From positions 1 through 36,756 of the forward strand of contig CAWHNT010000014.1 in NCBI GenBank assembly GCA_963830775.1: a stretch of 36,756 nucleotides of DNA. Reading direction: 5' to 3'. The notes below the pieces were generated by a model, which saw only the letters and a program-made list of their open reading frames with translations, ran no database searches and was not told where the DNA came from. Source of the DNA: CAWHNT01 sp963830775. GTDB lineage: Bacteria > Pseudomonadota > Alphaproteobacteria > Geminicoccales > Geminicoccaceae. Shown piece after piece: positions 26,935-34,960 of this stretch. The position numbers were made by a program, and so were the translations under genes. The first letter of the stretch is position 1. Each line of letters starts with the position of its first letter.

Positions 26935-28656
26935 TCAGTGCGCCGAAGCGCCGGCTGCTCCGAGGCCGGTCTCGGATCGGATGTACTGGGATCCAAAAGC
27001 TGCGTTCTCGTTCCTGGCGCTCTGGCTGCGGTCGAGGACCGAGAACAACCAGATCCCGGCAAAGGCGATGCTCATCGAGAACAGAGCCGGGTTCTCGTAG
27101 GGGAACGGTGCCGAGCCCGCCGGATGGACCAGCACCTTCTCCCAAACTGTCGGGCCGAGCACAACCAGGGCTACGGCCGAGATCAGGCCGAGCAGGCCGC
27201 CGATCAGAGCACCCTTGGTGGTCAGACCCGGCCAGAACATCGACATCAGCAGCACCGGGAAGTTGCAGCTGGCGGCGATGGCGAAGGCGAGACCCACCAT
27301 GAAGGCGACGTTCTGCTGCTCGAACACATAGCCCAGATAGATGGCGATGACGCCCAGGACGACGGTCGCGATCTTGGAGACCTTGATCTCCTGGGCGTCG
27401 GTGGCGCGGCCCTTGGCGAAGACCGAGGCGTAGAGGTCGTGGCTGACCGCCGAGGCGCCGGCGAGGGTGAGCCCGGCCACCACGGCCAGGATGGTGGCGA
27501 AGGCCACGGCCGAGATGAAGCCCAGGAACAGGTTGCCGCCGACCGCCTCGCTGAGGTGGATGGCCGCCATGTTGGTGCCGCCAAGGAGGTCCTTGATCTT
27601 GTCGTAGGTGACGGCACCATCCGGACCGATGACGGTCGTGTAGAAGAGCGGGTTGGTCATCACCAGGGTGATGGCTCCGAAGCCGATGATGAAGGTCAGG
27701 ATGTAGAAGTAGCCGATGAAGCCGGTGGCGTAGAACACCGACTTGCGGGCTGCCTTGGCGTCAGCCACGGTGAAGAACCGCATCAGGATGTGCGGCAGGC
27801 CGGCGGTGCCGAACATCAGCGCCATGCCCAGCGAGATGGCGGAGATCGGGTCGGTGACCAGGCTGCCCGGGCTCATGATCGCCAGGCCCTTCGGGTTGAT
27901 CTCGGTGGCGGCCTTGAACATCGCCTCCGGGCTGAACCCGAACTGCCACAGCACCATGAAGGCCATGAAGGAGGCCCCGGCCAGCAGCATGCAGGCCTTG
28001 ATGATCTGCACCCAGGTGGTGGCCAGCATGCCGCCGAAGGTGACGTAGGCGGTCATCAGCGCGCCGACGATGATCAGCGCGTAGAGATAGGGCAGGCCGA
28101 ACAGCAGCTCGATCAGCTTGCCCGCCCCCACCATCTGCGCGATCAGGTAGAAGGCCACCACGGTGAGGGTGCCGACGGCCGACAGGAGGCGGATCGGGGT
28201 CTGCTGCAGGCGATAGGAGGCGACGTCGGCGAAGGTGAACTTGCCGAGGTTGCGCAGGCGCTCGGCGATCAGGAACAGCACCACCGGCCATCCCACCAGG
28301 AAGCCCACCGAATAGATCAGGCCGTCATAGCCGGAGACGAAGACGAGGCCGGAGATGCCCAGGAACGAGGCCGCCGACATGTAGTCGCCGGCGATGGCCA
28401 GGCTGTTCTGGAAGCCGGTGATGCCGCCGCCGGCGGCGTAGAAGTCGGCCGCCGACTTGGTCTTCGAGGCCGCCCACTTGGTGATCGCCAGCGTGAACAG
28501 CACGAAGGCGAAGAACATGAGGATGGCCGTCCAGTTGGTCGGCTGTCTGGCCACGGCCCCCTCGAGGGCACCGGCCGCGAGGGCCGGGCCGGTGAGGGCC
28601 AGGCCGGCCGCGACGGCGCCCAGCCCGCCGAGGCGGCGTGCGATCGGGCGCATCAC
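26935..28656 (-). CDS. actP: Cation/acetate symporter ActP (sodium:solute symporter family)
   Basis: This inner-membrane protein of 573 residues imports acetate and similar short acids with a cation. It begins with a hydrophobic leader (LGAVAAGLALTGPALAAG), then about 13 transmembrane helices of the SSS family. Typical segments are AADFYAAGGGITGFQNSLAI, AGDYMSAASFLGISGLVF, SYRLQQTPIRLLSA, MFGTAGLPHILMRFFTVAD and ASAVSHDLYASVF. Length and order match ActP. The start GTG 28656 overlaps the stop of the DUF485 gene by 4 bp (an ATG follows directly at 28653), the standard arrangement of the yjcH-actP pair. With the phasin gene upstream on the same strand, it fits acetate uptake feeding acetyl-CoA and polyhydroxyalkanoate metabolism. 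Confidence 0.95.
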   Translation of the reverse strand: MMRPIARRLGGLGAVAAGLALTGPALAAGALEGAVARQPTNWTAILMFFAFVLFTLAITKWAASKTKSAADFYAAGGGITGFQNSLAIAGDYMSAASFLGISGLVFVSGYDGLIYSVGFLVGWPVVLFLIAERLRNLGKFTFADVASYRLQQTPIRLLSAVGTLTVVAFYLIAQMVGAGKLIELLFGLPYLYALIIVGALMTAYVTFGGMLATTWVQIIKACMLLAGASFMAFMVLWQFGFSPEAMFKAATEINPKGLAIMSPGSLVTDPISAISLGMALMFGTAGLPHILMRFFTVADAKAARKSVFYATGFIGYFYILTFIIGFGAITLVMTNPLFYTTVIGPDGAVTYDKIKDLLGGTNMAAIHLSEAVGGNLFLGFISAVAFATILAVVAGLTLAGASAVSHDLYASVFAKGRATDAQEIKVSKIATVVLGVIAIYLGYVFEQQNVAFMVGLAFAIAASCNFPVLLMSMFWPGLTTKGALIGGLLGLISAVALVVLGPTVWEKVLVHPAGSAPFPYENPALFSMSIAFAGIWLFSVLDRSQSARNENAAFGSQYIRSETGLGAAGASAH

Positions 28657-28961
28657 TTGCTCTCCTGCAGGATCTGGCCGTTGAGCTCGTCGAACGCGGT
28701 GTTCGCCTTGCGAACATAGATCCCGGTCAGCACGAAGGCGGAGACGATCACGAAGAGCCCGATCGGGATGCCGATGGTGGTGACGGAGGCTTCGCTGAGC
28801 GGCGTCCCGAGGAAGCCCTTGGCGAACGCGACCAGCAGGATGAACCCGAAATAGATCACCAGGATCGCGATCGTCAGGTTGCGCGCGAGCGCGCCACGCT
28901 GCCGGACGAGCTCCGTGAATTTGGGATTCTGCCGTATCCTGGCATATGCCGCCGGTTCCAT
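28653..28961 (-). CDS. yjcH: DUF485 inner-membrane protein (YjcH type), partner of ActP
   Basis: The protein is 102 residues with two transmembrane helices (LTIAILVIYFGFILLVAFAK and IGIPIGLFVIVSAFVLTGIY), the DUF485 pattern. Its N-terminus (AYARIRQNPKFTELVRQR) and C-terminus (YVRKANTAFDELNGQIL) are typical. It is nearly always found just upstream of and overlapping actP, as here. Its exact role is unknown; it may assist assembly or gating of the symporter. GAGAGGA lies before the ATG. The gap to the upstream phasin stop is 84 bp. Confidence 0.93.
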   Translation of the reverse strand: MEPAAYARIRQNPKFTELVRQRGALARNLTIAILVIYFGFILLVAFAKGFLGTPLSEASVTTIGIPIGLFVIVSAFVLTGIYVRKANTAFDELNGQILQESK

Positions 28962-29475
28962 CGCCTGTCCTCTCGAGCCCGCTCGCTTTGAGTAGATGCG
29001 TGACGCCCAGCCTGGCCGAGCCGCTCGCCGCCGACCCCGTGCGGCTCAGTGCCTGGTGCGGGCCTTCTTCGTCGCGGGCGTGGCGATGGCGCTCGCCGGC
29101 CGGCTCGGGCCGACGCTGTCCGGCGCCTGCCCAGCCTCCGCCTGCACCATGGTCAGGCGCTTGCGCGTCTCCTCGATGGTGGCGGCGACCTGACGCGACG
29201 CTGCCTGCATCGCCTCGCTGGCTGCTTTCTGCATGGCGGCGAGGTCCGGGGTCATGCCGCCCAGCGCCTTCATGTTGGCGGCAGCGCAGTCGTTCAGCAC
29301 CGCCATGGCCTCGCTCTGCGCCTTGAGAAGGCCCTGGCTCAGCTCCTGGACCTGACCCAGGACTTGGTCGAAGGCCGCGCGCACCCGCGCCTGCTGGCCG
29401 CTGGGCTCACCGGTCCCCCGGCCTACAGTTCGCTGAGACACCGCTTTGCAGGTAGGCAACTGCAAGGAGGTGAGG

Positions 29476-29859
29476 ATGGACGAGACGGTTGGGGTGGGCG
29501 TGGGCCCGGCGGAGCGCGCCCACCACGCTGGCGGAGACGGGCCCACGCCCGAGCCGCGGCGGCGAATGTCGGCACGGCGCAAGCAGGAGGCCGTGCTGCG
29601 GCTCCTGCGGGGCGAGGACCTGGAGCTGGTCTCGCGCGACCTGGCTGTGACCGCGGCCGAGCTGAGCGGCTGGCGCGACCAGTTCCTGGCCGCGGGCGAG
29701 GCGTCGCTGAAGAGCCGGCCAGCTGATGCGCGGGATGCCGAGATCGGACGGCTGCAGGCCAAGGTCGGCGAGCTGACAATGACGGCCGAGCTTCTGGAGG
29801 CGAAGATCGAGCGCTTGGAGACGCACCGCCCTTTGGGGCGCAGGAGGTCGAGACGATGA
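29476..29859 (+). CDS. IS3-family transposase OrfA (helix-turn-helix subunit)
   Basis: OrfA binds the element ends and fuses to OrfB by programmed frameshifting in this family. The product from ATG 29476 is 127 residues. The start is chosen for the strong AAGGAGGTGAGG just upstream. The DNA-binding part is RRKQEAVLRLLRGEDLELVS followed by RDLAVTAAELSGWRDQFLAA. A leucine-rich helix at the end (EIGRLQAKVGELTMTAELLE) is the usual dimerisation zipper. The stop overlaps the OrfB start by 4 bp (ATGA at 29856). Confidence 0.85.
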   Translation: MDETVGVGVGPAERAHHAGGDGPTPEPRRRMSARRKQEAVLRLLRGEDLELVSRDLAVTAAELSGWRDQFLAAGEASLKSRPADARDAEIGRLQAKVGELTMTAELLEAKIERLETHRPLGRRRSRR

Positions 29860-30779
29860 GTCGGCAGGTCTCGCCCTCCACCGCCCAAGTCTACGGTCTT
29901 TTGCGGGTCACGCGCCTCTGGGGCGTCTCACGGGCGACACTCTATCGCCACCGCCGCCCGGCCGAGGTGGCCGTGCGCAGGCGGCCCGGGCCGCACGGGG
30001 CGATGGCGGACGAAGGCCTGGTGGCGGCGATCCGACAGCTTCTCGACAGACAGCCCCTTTCATGGCGAGGGCCACCGCAAGCTGTGGGCGCGGCTGCGCT
30101 TTGCCGGCATCCGCACCAGCCGCCGCCGCGTTCTGCGGCTCATGCGCGAGAACGGCCTGCTGGCGCACCAGCGTGCCGGCCGACCGCACGGCTCGAGGGC
30201 CCACGACGGCACGATCATCACCGAGCGGGTCGATGTCATGTGGGGCACCGACCTGACCTCGGTCATGACCGGCGAGGGCCAGGCCGCTGTGTTCATCACC
30301 GTCGATCACTGCTCGGCCGAGTGCGTCGGCATCCACGCCAGCCGCAGCGCCGATCGCTTCGAGGCCCTCGAGCCGGTCAAGCAGGCCGTGCGCGAGCGCT
30401 TGGCGCGCTTTGCCAAGGGCATCGCCGCCGGCCTCCAGCTCCGCCACGATCACGGCAGCCAGTACGTCAGCCACGACTTCCAGGCCGAGATCCGCTTCCT
30501 CGGCATCGAAAGCTCGCCGGCGTTCGTGCGCGAGCCGGAAGGCAATGGCTGCGCCGAGCGCTTCATCCGGGTGCTGAAGGAGAACCTGTTGTGGGTCCGC
30601 CGCTTCGAGACCGTCGAGGAGCTGCGCTTGGCACTCCTCGCCTTCAGGCAGACCTACAACCAGACCTGGATCATCGAGCGGCACGGCTACAAGACGCCCG
30701 CTCAGGTCCGGGCCGATCAGATCGGCCCTGCCGATGGCCGCGTAAGCGCAGAGCGGTGTCTCAAAACTGTGGACCGGTA
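29856..30779 (+). pseudogene. IS3-family transposase OrfB (DDE integrase), frame-broken near 30047
   Basis: OrfB is the catalytic rve-type integrase. The first ~65 residues (VTRLWGVSRATLYRHRRP) read in one frame; near 30047 the sequence shifts by one base and continues SPFHGEGHRKLWARLRFAGI and MRENGLLAHQRAGRPHG. The catalytic acids are visible in WGTDLTSV, RHDHGSQYVS and EGNGCAERFI with KENLLW. No in-frame stop occurs before the right end of the element, so the second frame runs on into antisense phasin sequence as far as 30969. The element may therefore be inactive, or the frame change may be a sequence error. Confidence 0.8.
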
Positions 30780-31136
30780 CACCGGTCATGAGCGCACGGC
30801 CATCCGTCTGGAGCTCGCTCCAGAGAGTGTGCAGGCCTTCCCGCATCATGCTGGCCTGCCGGTCGGCATAGGTGCGCATCCCGGCCGCGACGATCTTGCC
30901 CGCACTGGTGAAGGCCTCGACGTTGCGCCGCTGGACGGCGACCAGTGCCTCGGAATCGAACGTTGCTGATGGTTTCGGCGTGTTCTCGGACATGGTCTAT
31001 CCCCTGATCGCGGTAGCCCGCAGCATCCTGCCCGGCAATGCCCGGATGCGGCCCGCCGGACAGCATCGGCAGCGGTCGCGGGCCTGATCTCTGGGGCGGG
31101 ATTCCACACTATCCGCCTGGTCGGCGGTGCCCGTCA

Positions 31137-31150
31137 CTAACCTGCATCAG
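31137..31150 (-). promoter_or_regulatory. Candidate Crp/Fnr site upstream of the phasin gene (CTGATGCAGGTTAG)
   Basis: The minus strand reads CTGATGCAGGTTAG, 143 bp upstream of the phasin ATG and 67 bp past the end of the DUF1003 gene. It agrees with the two other sites in all positions except the two after CTGAT. It has the same orientation relative to its gene as the others. Confidence 0.6.
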
Positions 31151-31216
31151 TGGGCAGCTTCGCAGCGAGCGTCAGCGCCCGATCGGGCCAGGTCGGCCTG
31201 AGCCGGACTGCCCGTT

Positions 31217-31804
31217 CTAGTCAGACAGGTGATCCGGCGCCGGCCCTGCCATTCGCCCCGTCAGCTGGGTCAGCAACCCGATCTGCTCCTGTTGAGTGCG
31301 CAACAGTTCCTCGAGATGCTGTGAGCGTATCTGGTCCAACTTCTCGTGCAGCCCCATGATCTCGAGCTCGGCCTTCAGGTTGACCTCGTAGTCGTGACCG
31401 GCGGCCAGACGGTCTCGCGTCGCCTGTCGGTTCTGCGACATCAGGATGACCGGTGCCTGCAGTGCAGCCAGCATTGAAAGCATCAGGTTGAGGAAGATGT
31501 ACGGGTAGGGATCAAACGGCGTGGAGTACCATGCCAGGACGATACTGTTGAGAACCGCCCATGCGACCAGAGTGCCGAGAAACAGGATGATGAACGTCCA
31601 GGACCCGCCGAACTTCGCGACACGATCGGCGAGGCGATCACCGAAGGTCTGCTTTTCGTCGAAGGCGGTATTGACGTCCTGGCTGATCTGGCTCCGTTCG
31701 GCAACGCGGGTGATCACCCTTCGCTCGCGCTCCGACAACTTGTCGAGGCCAGTGTCGAGGAGCTGCTCGGCCAGCTGGCGCACCCGATCGTCCATGCGTG
31801 ACAT
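31217..31804 (-). CDS. DUF1003 membrane protein
   Basis: The protein is 195 residues from ATG 31804, chosen for GGAAGG just upstream; an ATG at 31822 would add six residues. It has the DUF1003 layout: a soluble N-terminal segment (LSERERRVITRVAERSQISQ), then AFDEKQTFGDRLADRVAKFG, two transmembrane helices (SWTFIILFLGTLVAWAVLNS and FLNLMLSMLAALQAPVILMS) and the conserved SQNRQATRDRL. A Leu/Gln-rich coiled coil closes the protein. The family is widespread but has no established function. It lies upstream of the phasin gene on the same strand, 223 bp away, and is probably a separate unit. Confidence 0.9.
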   Translation of the reverse strand: MSRMDDRVRQLAEQLLDTGLDKLSERERRVITRVAERSQISQDVNTAFDEKQTFGDRLADRVAKFGGSWTFIILFLGTLVAWAVLNSIVLAWYSTPFDPYPYIFLNLMLSMLAALQAPVILMSQNRQATRDRLAAGHDYEVNLKAELEIMGLHEKLDQIRSQHLEELLRTQQEQIGLLTQLTGRMAGPAPDHLSD

Positions 31805-31822
31805 CCTGCCTTCCGTGACCAT

Positions 31823-32836
31823 GGCGCGGTGGCAAGTTAGAAGCTAGGCAGCAGGTGAGAAGTTCGTGTCGGCTCGGCAGTTCAGGTCGTGGTGAACCCA
31901 GTCTAGCATGCTACGGAGTAGGGCTCCCGGTGCGTGGCAGGAGCGCGACACCCGCTCGGATCGTGGCGACCTCGTATTGCCTGCTGCTACCGCCAGCCGC
32001 ATCCTGCTCGGTGCTTTCGAGCGCATGGATGAGCATACAAGTCCGGGCCGCGTCGCCAGCGCGGACCCGGCTCTGCTCCAGCAGTGGCGTGGACCCTGGG
32101 CTCGCGGCGGCGCCTCAGCGCTGCCCAGAGGCGGGCGGAGAGACCCCGGCCAGTGTCTCAATGTCGCCAGGATCTGAGCGTAGAGGAAGAGCGCGTCTGC
32201 TTGGTCGTGACACAGTGGCAGGAGCCGTGCCTTCGCCTGGAGCTCCTGGAGGTCGCGGGCCGGCACCGCCCCGACCTCGCGAACATCGCCGGTGTCCGGG
32301 GCGGACTAGCGCTTCGCCAAGTCGATGACCTCGGCCATCGCGGCTCCGGGGCAATCAGTACGGACTCGAGGCGTGCCCCAGGCTCAGCCACAGGAGAAGG
32401 CTTGGGGCTCATCCGGATGTCACGGCGGACGCCGAGCAGCTGGATGCCGCCCGTTACGAGGTGCGCGTGGCCCGGTCGCTCCCGGGCAGCATGGATTGGA
32501 GCCCGCGGGAGCACCTCAGATCCGCTATCGGCTTCGCCATCGCCAAGCTGCCCAAAGTGTAACTGCGGCGCCTCCAGCAGGAGCGCGTGACCGACGAAGT
32601 GCAGCGACTGACTGCCGAACGAATTGTTGAGCAGATCGAGCTGTCGAACATCCGCTATGAGCAGGGGCCATCTCTGGACGCGGCGGCGCAGATCGGCAGC
32701 AAGCTGCTCCCGTAAGCGGTAACACGGCCGTGCGAGGAGTAGGGGAGGAGCATGCGGGGCGCGCCGGCTCTCATTCCGATCGGCCGATGCTCCGCGAAGT
32801 GGCGAGCACCACGTCTGCGGGCACGGTCAGCGCGCA
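31823..32836. other. Degraded region with short coding relics, no intact gene
   Basis: This kilobase has no complete gene. On the minus strand, around 32130-32350, a frame reads MAEVIDLAKR, a stop, then VPARDLQELQAKARLLPL and LFLYAQILATLRHW. On the plus strand, around 32410-32550, a frame reads PDVTADAEQLDAARYEV, then HLRSAIGFAIAKLPKV and a stop; in the same frame the next stretch (to 32715) reads QRLTAERIVEQIELSNIRYE and DAAAQIGSKLLP. These look like genuine coding sequence that has lost starts and gained stops. I cannot name their families. Confidence 0.4.
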
Positions 32837-34864
32837 CTAAACGCCTTGCGGGAGAAAGGCAAGATCGACCTCGCCGCCGAGATCATGCCGCCAACCCTGC
32901 TCAATCAGCGTGCGCCCGAAGCCTCGCCGCGTTGGCACCACCACGGCCGGGCCGCCGCTCTCGCGCCACACCAGGCGCAGGCGGTTACCTCCCGCTACGC
33001 TGGCCAGCGACCATGCGAACTCGACCCGGCCGTCGGGGGATGAGAGGGCCCCGTGCTTGGCCGCGTTCGTCGCCAGCTCGTGCAGCACCAGCCCGAGCGT
33101 CTGCGCTGCCTTGGGTGCGAGGGTGAGATCCGGTCCGTGCAGTTTCACGCGCTCGCGGTAGGGGCGCAGCTCGCCCTCGACGACGGCCCGGAGGCCGGCA
33201 CCGCGCCACGCGCTGGCCGTAAGCAGGTCGTGCGCCCGGGCCAGGGCGCGTAGTCGTTTGCTCAGCGCGTCGCGGGCCTCATCCGGCGTTCGATCACCGG
33301 AAAGCGAGCGAGCGGCAATCCCCTGGACCACGGCCAGCGTGTTCTTCACCCGATGCGACAGCTCGGCCAGCAGCAGCCGCTGCCGGTCCTGGGCGAGCTT
33401 GCGGTCATTGACGTCCTGCACCATGCGGACGCCGTAGAGGAACCGCCCGTCAGGGTCGCGCACGGCCGTGGCTGCTATCTCGACCCAGCGCTCCGAGCCA
33501 TCCGGCCGCCTGTAGCGCTTCTCGCGTGCGTAGGTGTCGATCTCGCCTGCGACCAGTCTGGCGTACTCCACCCGCTCCTCTCGCGCGTCGTCCGGTTGCG
33601 TGATGCCGAACACGGTCCGGCCCGGCAGCTCCTCCCTCGAATAGCCGGTGATGGCACAGATCGCCGGGTTGACGCGGAGGAAGCGCCCCACCGCATCGAC
33701 CTCGGCGATGCCGACGCCAGCGTGCTCCTGCGTCGCCCTGTAGCGCCCTTCGCGCTCCCGGAGCGCCTGTTCCATCAACCTGCGTTCGGTAACATCCCGG
33801 CCCACCGACTGGTATCCGAGCAACCGGCCGGCGCGGTCGAACAACGCGCGGTCGGTCCACTGCTCCCAGCCGGGCTGCCCGTCCCGCAGGACCATGGCGG
33901 TTTCGTAGGCGACGGTTGGCGCCTCGGGCGTGAGCTGTGCAATCCGGGCTCTGAATGCGGCCCGTTGCGTCTCGCCCATCGGCGCCAGCACGCTCGCGCC
34001 GACGAGATCCTCGGCACGGCGGCCGAGCCGCTCGGCATAGGCCCGGTTGACGAACGTGATCACGAGATCGGGCGTGAAGCGGGAGATCAGTTCGGTCTGA
34101 TCATCCACGACGGCCCGGAACCGCTCCTCGCTCCGCCGCAGCGCCTCTTCGGCGGTGCGCCGGTCGTCGATGTCGACGCCGACACCGAACCATCGTGAGG
34201 CGTGGCCATCCCGGCCGGGTGCCGGCAGGCCGCGACACAGGAACCAGCGATAGGCGCCATCGCGCCCGCGCAGGCGGTACTCGCCCTCGTAGAGCGCGCC
34301 ATGGGCCACCGCCTCCTGCCAGGCGGCAGCAGTCGGTTCGCGGTCGTCGGGATGGACCGCCCGCTGCCAGCCCTCGTCCCGCAGCTCTTCGGCCGAGAGG
34401 CCGGTGTACTGCTGATAGCGACGGTTCGTGTAGAGGTTGCGGCCGGACGCATCGGCCACGAACACGAACCCAGGCATGGCCTCGGCGAGAAGGCGGAACC
34501 ACCCCTCGGGCTCTCCGGCACCATTCTCTTCGGCCGAATGGTCTACCCCGGTTGTCGCAAGGTGGTGGAGCCTGACCTCACCGCGATCACCGCCGGGGGT
34601 GAGACAGACCTCGATGTCGACGCCGAGTGCCGCGAGCCAGGAGAGGAGCTTGTCGACCGAGACGAGGTCGAGCCGGCCGCTTCGCAGCACCTTGGACAGG
34701 GTCGGCTGATCGGTGCCGCACCGCCGGGCAGCCTCGGTCTGGGTGAGCGAGCGTCGGCGCACGGCGTCGGCAACCGCGGCTGCGAGCCCAGCCTTGACGC
34801 TCGCCACGGCAGCTGTGCCCGGCCCTGCCCGGCCCTCGACAGTGTGGGCGGCCTCGTGAGCCAT
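32837..34864 (-). CDS. HTH-PAS-PAS-PAS-HWE sensor histidine kinase, copy 2 (nearly full length)
   Basis: This 675-residue protein from ATG 34864 has no signal peptide or membrane helix, so it senses inside the cell. Residues ~24-86 are an antitoxin-like helix-turn-helix (LTQTEAARRCGTDQPTLSKV, LLSWLAALGVDIE) of the HigA2/HTH_37 type. PAS domains lie at about 122-240 (VNPAICAITGYSREELPG belongs to the third), 250-365 and 378-495. The phospho-acceptor box is ELSHRVKNTLAVVQ with His near 504. The ATPase part has HELATNAAKHGAL near 595, and RLVWRESGG near 630 carries the W-x-E signature of HWE kinases. A TAG at 32837-32839 ends the protein early; reading on gives CALTVPADVVLATSRSIG and then a stop, the normal family ending, so about 20 residues are lost. 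An HWE kinase usually signals to a response regulator; none is encoded nearby. Confidence 0.88.
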   Translation of the reverse strand: MAHEAAHTVEGRAGPGTAAVASVKAGLAAAVADAVRRRSLTQTEAARRCGTDQPTLSKVLRSGRLDLVSVDKLLSWLAALGVDIEVCLTPGGDRGEVRLHHLATTGVDHSAEENGAGEPEGWFRLLAEAMPGFVFVADASGRNLYTNRRYQQYTGLSAEELRDEGWQRAVHPDDREPTAAAWQEAVAHGALYEGEYRLRGRDGAYRWFLCRGLPAPGRDGHASRWFGVGVDIDDRRTAEEALRRSEERFRAVVDDQTELISRFTPDLVITFVNRAYAERLGRRAEDLVGASVLAPMGETQRAAFRARIAQLTPEAPTVAYETAMVLRDGQPGWEQWTDRALFDRAGRLLGYQSVGRDVTERRLMEQALREREGRYRATQEHAGVGIAEVDAVGRFLRVNPAICAITGYSREELPGRTVFGITQPDDAREERVEYARLVAGEIDTYAREKRYRRPDGSERWVEIAATAVRDPDGRFLYGVRMVQDVNDRKLAQDRQRLLLAELSHRVKNTLAVVQGIAARSLSGDRTPDEARDALSKRLRALARAHDLLTASAWRGAGLRAVVEGELRPYRERVKLHGPDLTLAPKAAQTLGLVLHELATNAAKHGALSSPDGRVEFAWSLASVAGGNRLRLVWRESGGPAVVVPTRRGFGRTLIEQGWRHDLGGEVDLAFLPQGV

Positions 34865-34953
34865 GGATCGAGGGCTCCCCAGGCGATCCGGCCGCCTTGG
34901 GCAGCGGCCGCCTCGGATCGAACATGGAACTACTGCCATACCCGGGTCAAGCG
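33131..34953. repeat. Copy 2 of the 1.8-kb dispersed duplication (pairs with 7828-9649)
   Basis: This direct copy, about 98% identical to 7828-9649, has one extra C near its right end. Here the kinase sequence continues past the left border (32837-33130), so this is the more complete locus and copy 1 is the derived or truncated one. To the right the duplication ends just before the start of the broken membrane-protein gene. Confidence 0.9.
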
Positions 34954-34960
34954 CACCACG

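Larger units (their letters stand above)
29414..30781 (+). mobile_element. Complete IS3-family insertion sequence with inverted repeats and target duplication
   Basis: The element is about 1.37 kb. Its ends are imperfect inverted repeats: left CCCCGGCCTACAGTT plus TGAGACACCGCT, right AGCGGTGTCTCA plus AACTGTGGACCGGTACA. A 7-bp match, CACCGGT, occurs at 29408-29414 and 30780-30786; part of it (CCGG) is probably the 3-5 bp target duplication usual for this family, the rest overlapping the element ends. It carries orfA and orfB and interrupts the phasin gene in antisense orientation. Confidence 0.85.
29046..30993 (-). pseudogene. Phasin-family protein, split by an IS3-family element
   Basis: Phasins coat polyhydroxyalkanoate granules. 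The N-terminal part runs from ATG 30993 (AGGGG 7 bp upstream) through FDSEALVAVQRRNVEAFTSA and ASMMREGLHTLWSELQTDGR to LMTG. The C-terminal part resumes after the insertion with EPSGQQARVRAAFDQVLGQV, then ELSQGLLKAQSEAM and a Lys/Arg-rich end, stopping at 29046. Removing the element and one copy of the short duplication joins the halves in frame as LMTG-EPSGQQ, giving 191 residues, a normal phasin length. The helical, Ala/Gln-rich composition fits phasin_2-type proteins. As it stands the gene is inactive. A CTGATnnAGGTTAG site lies 143 bp upstream. The DUF485-actP pair follows on the same strand. Confidence 0.85.

Noticed and set aside
26938..28719. 593-codon plus-strand open frame opposite actP
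   Set aside because: Antisense shadow; Glu/Gly/Asp-rich with no family, while the minus strand is an unmistakable symporter.
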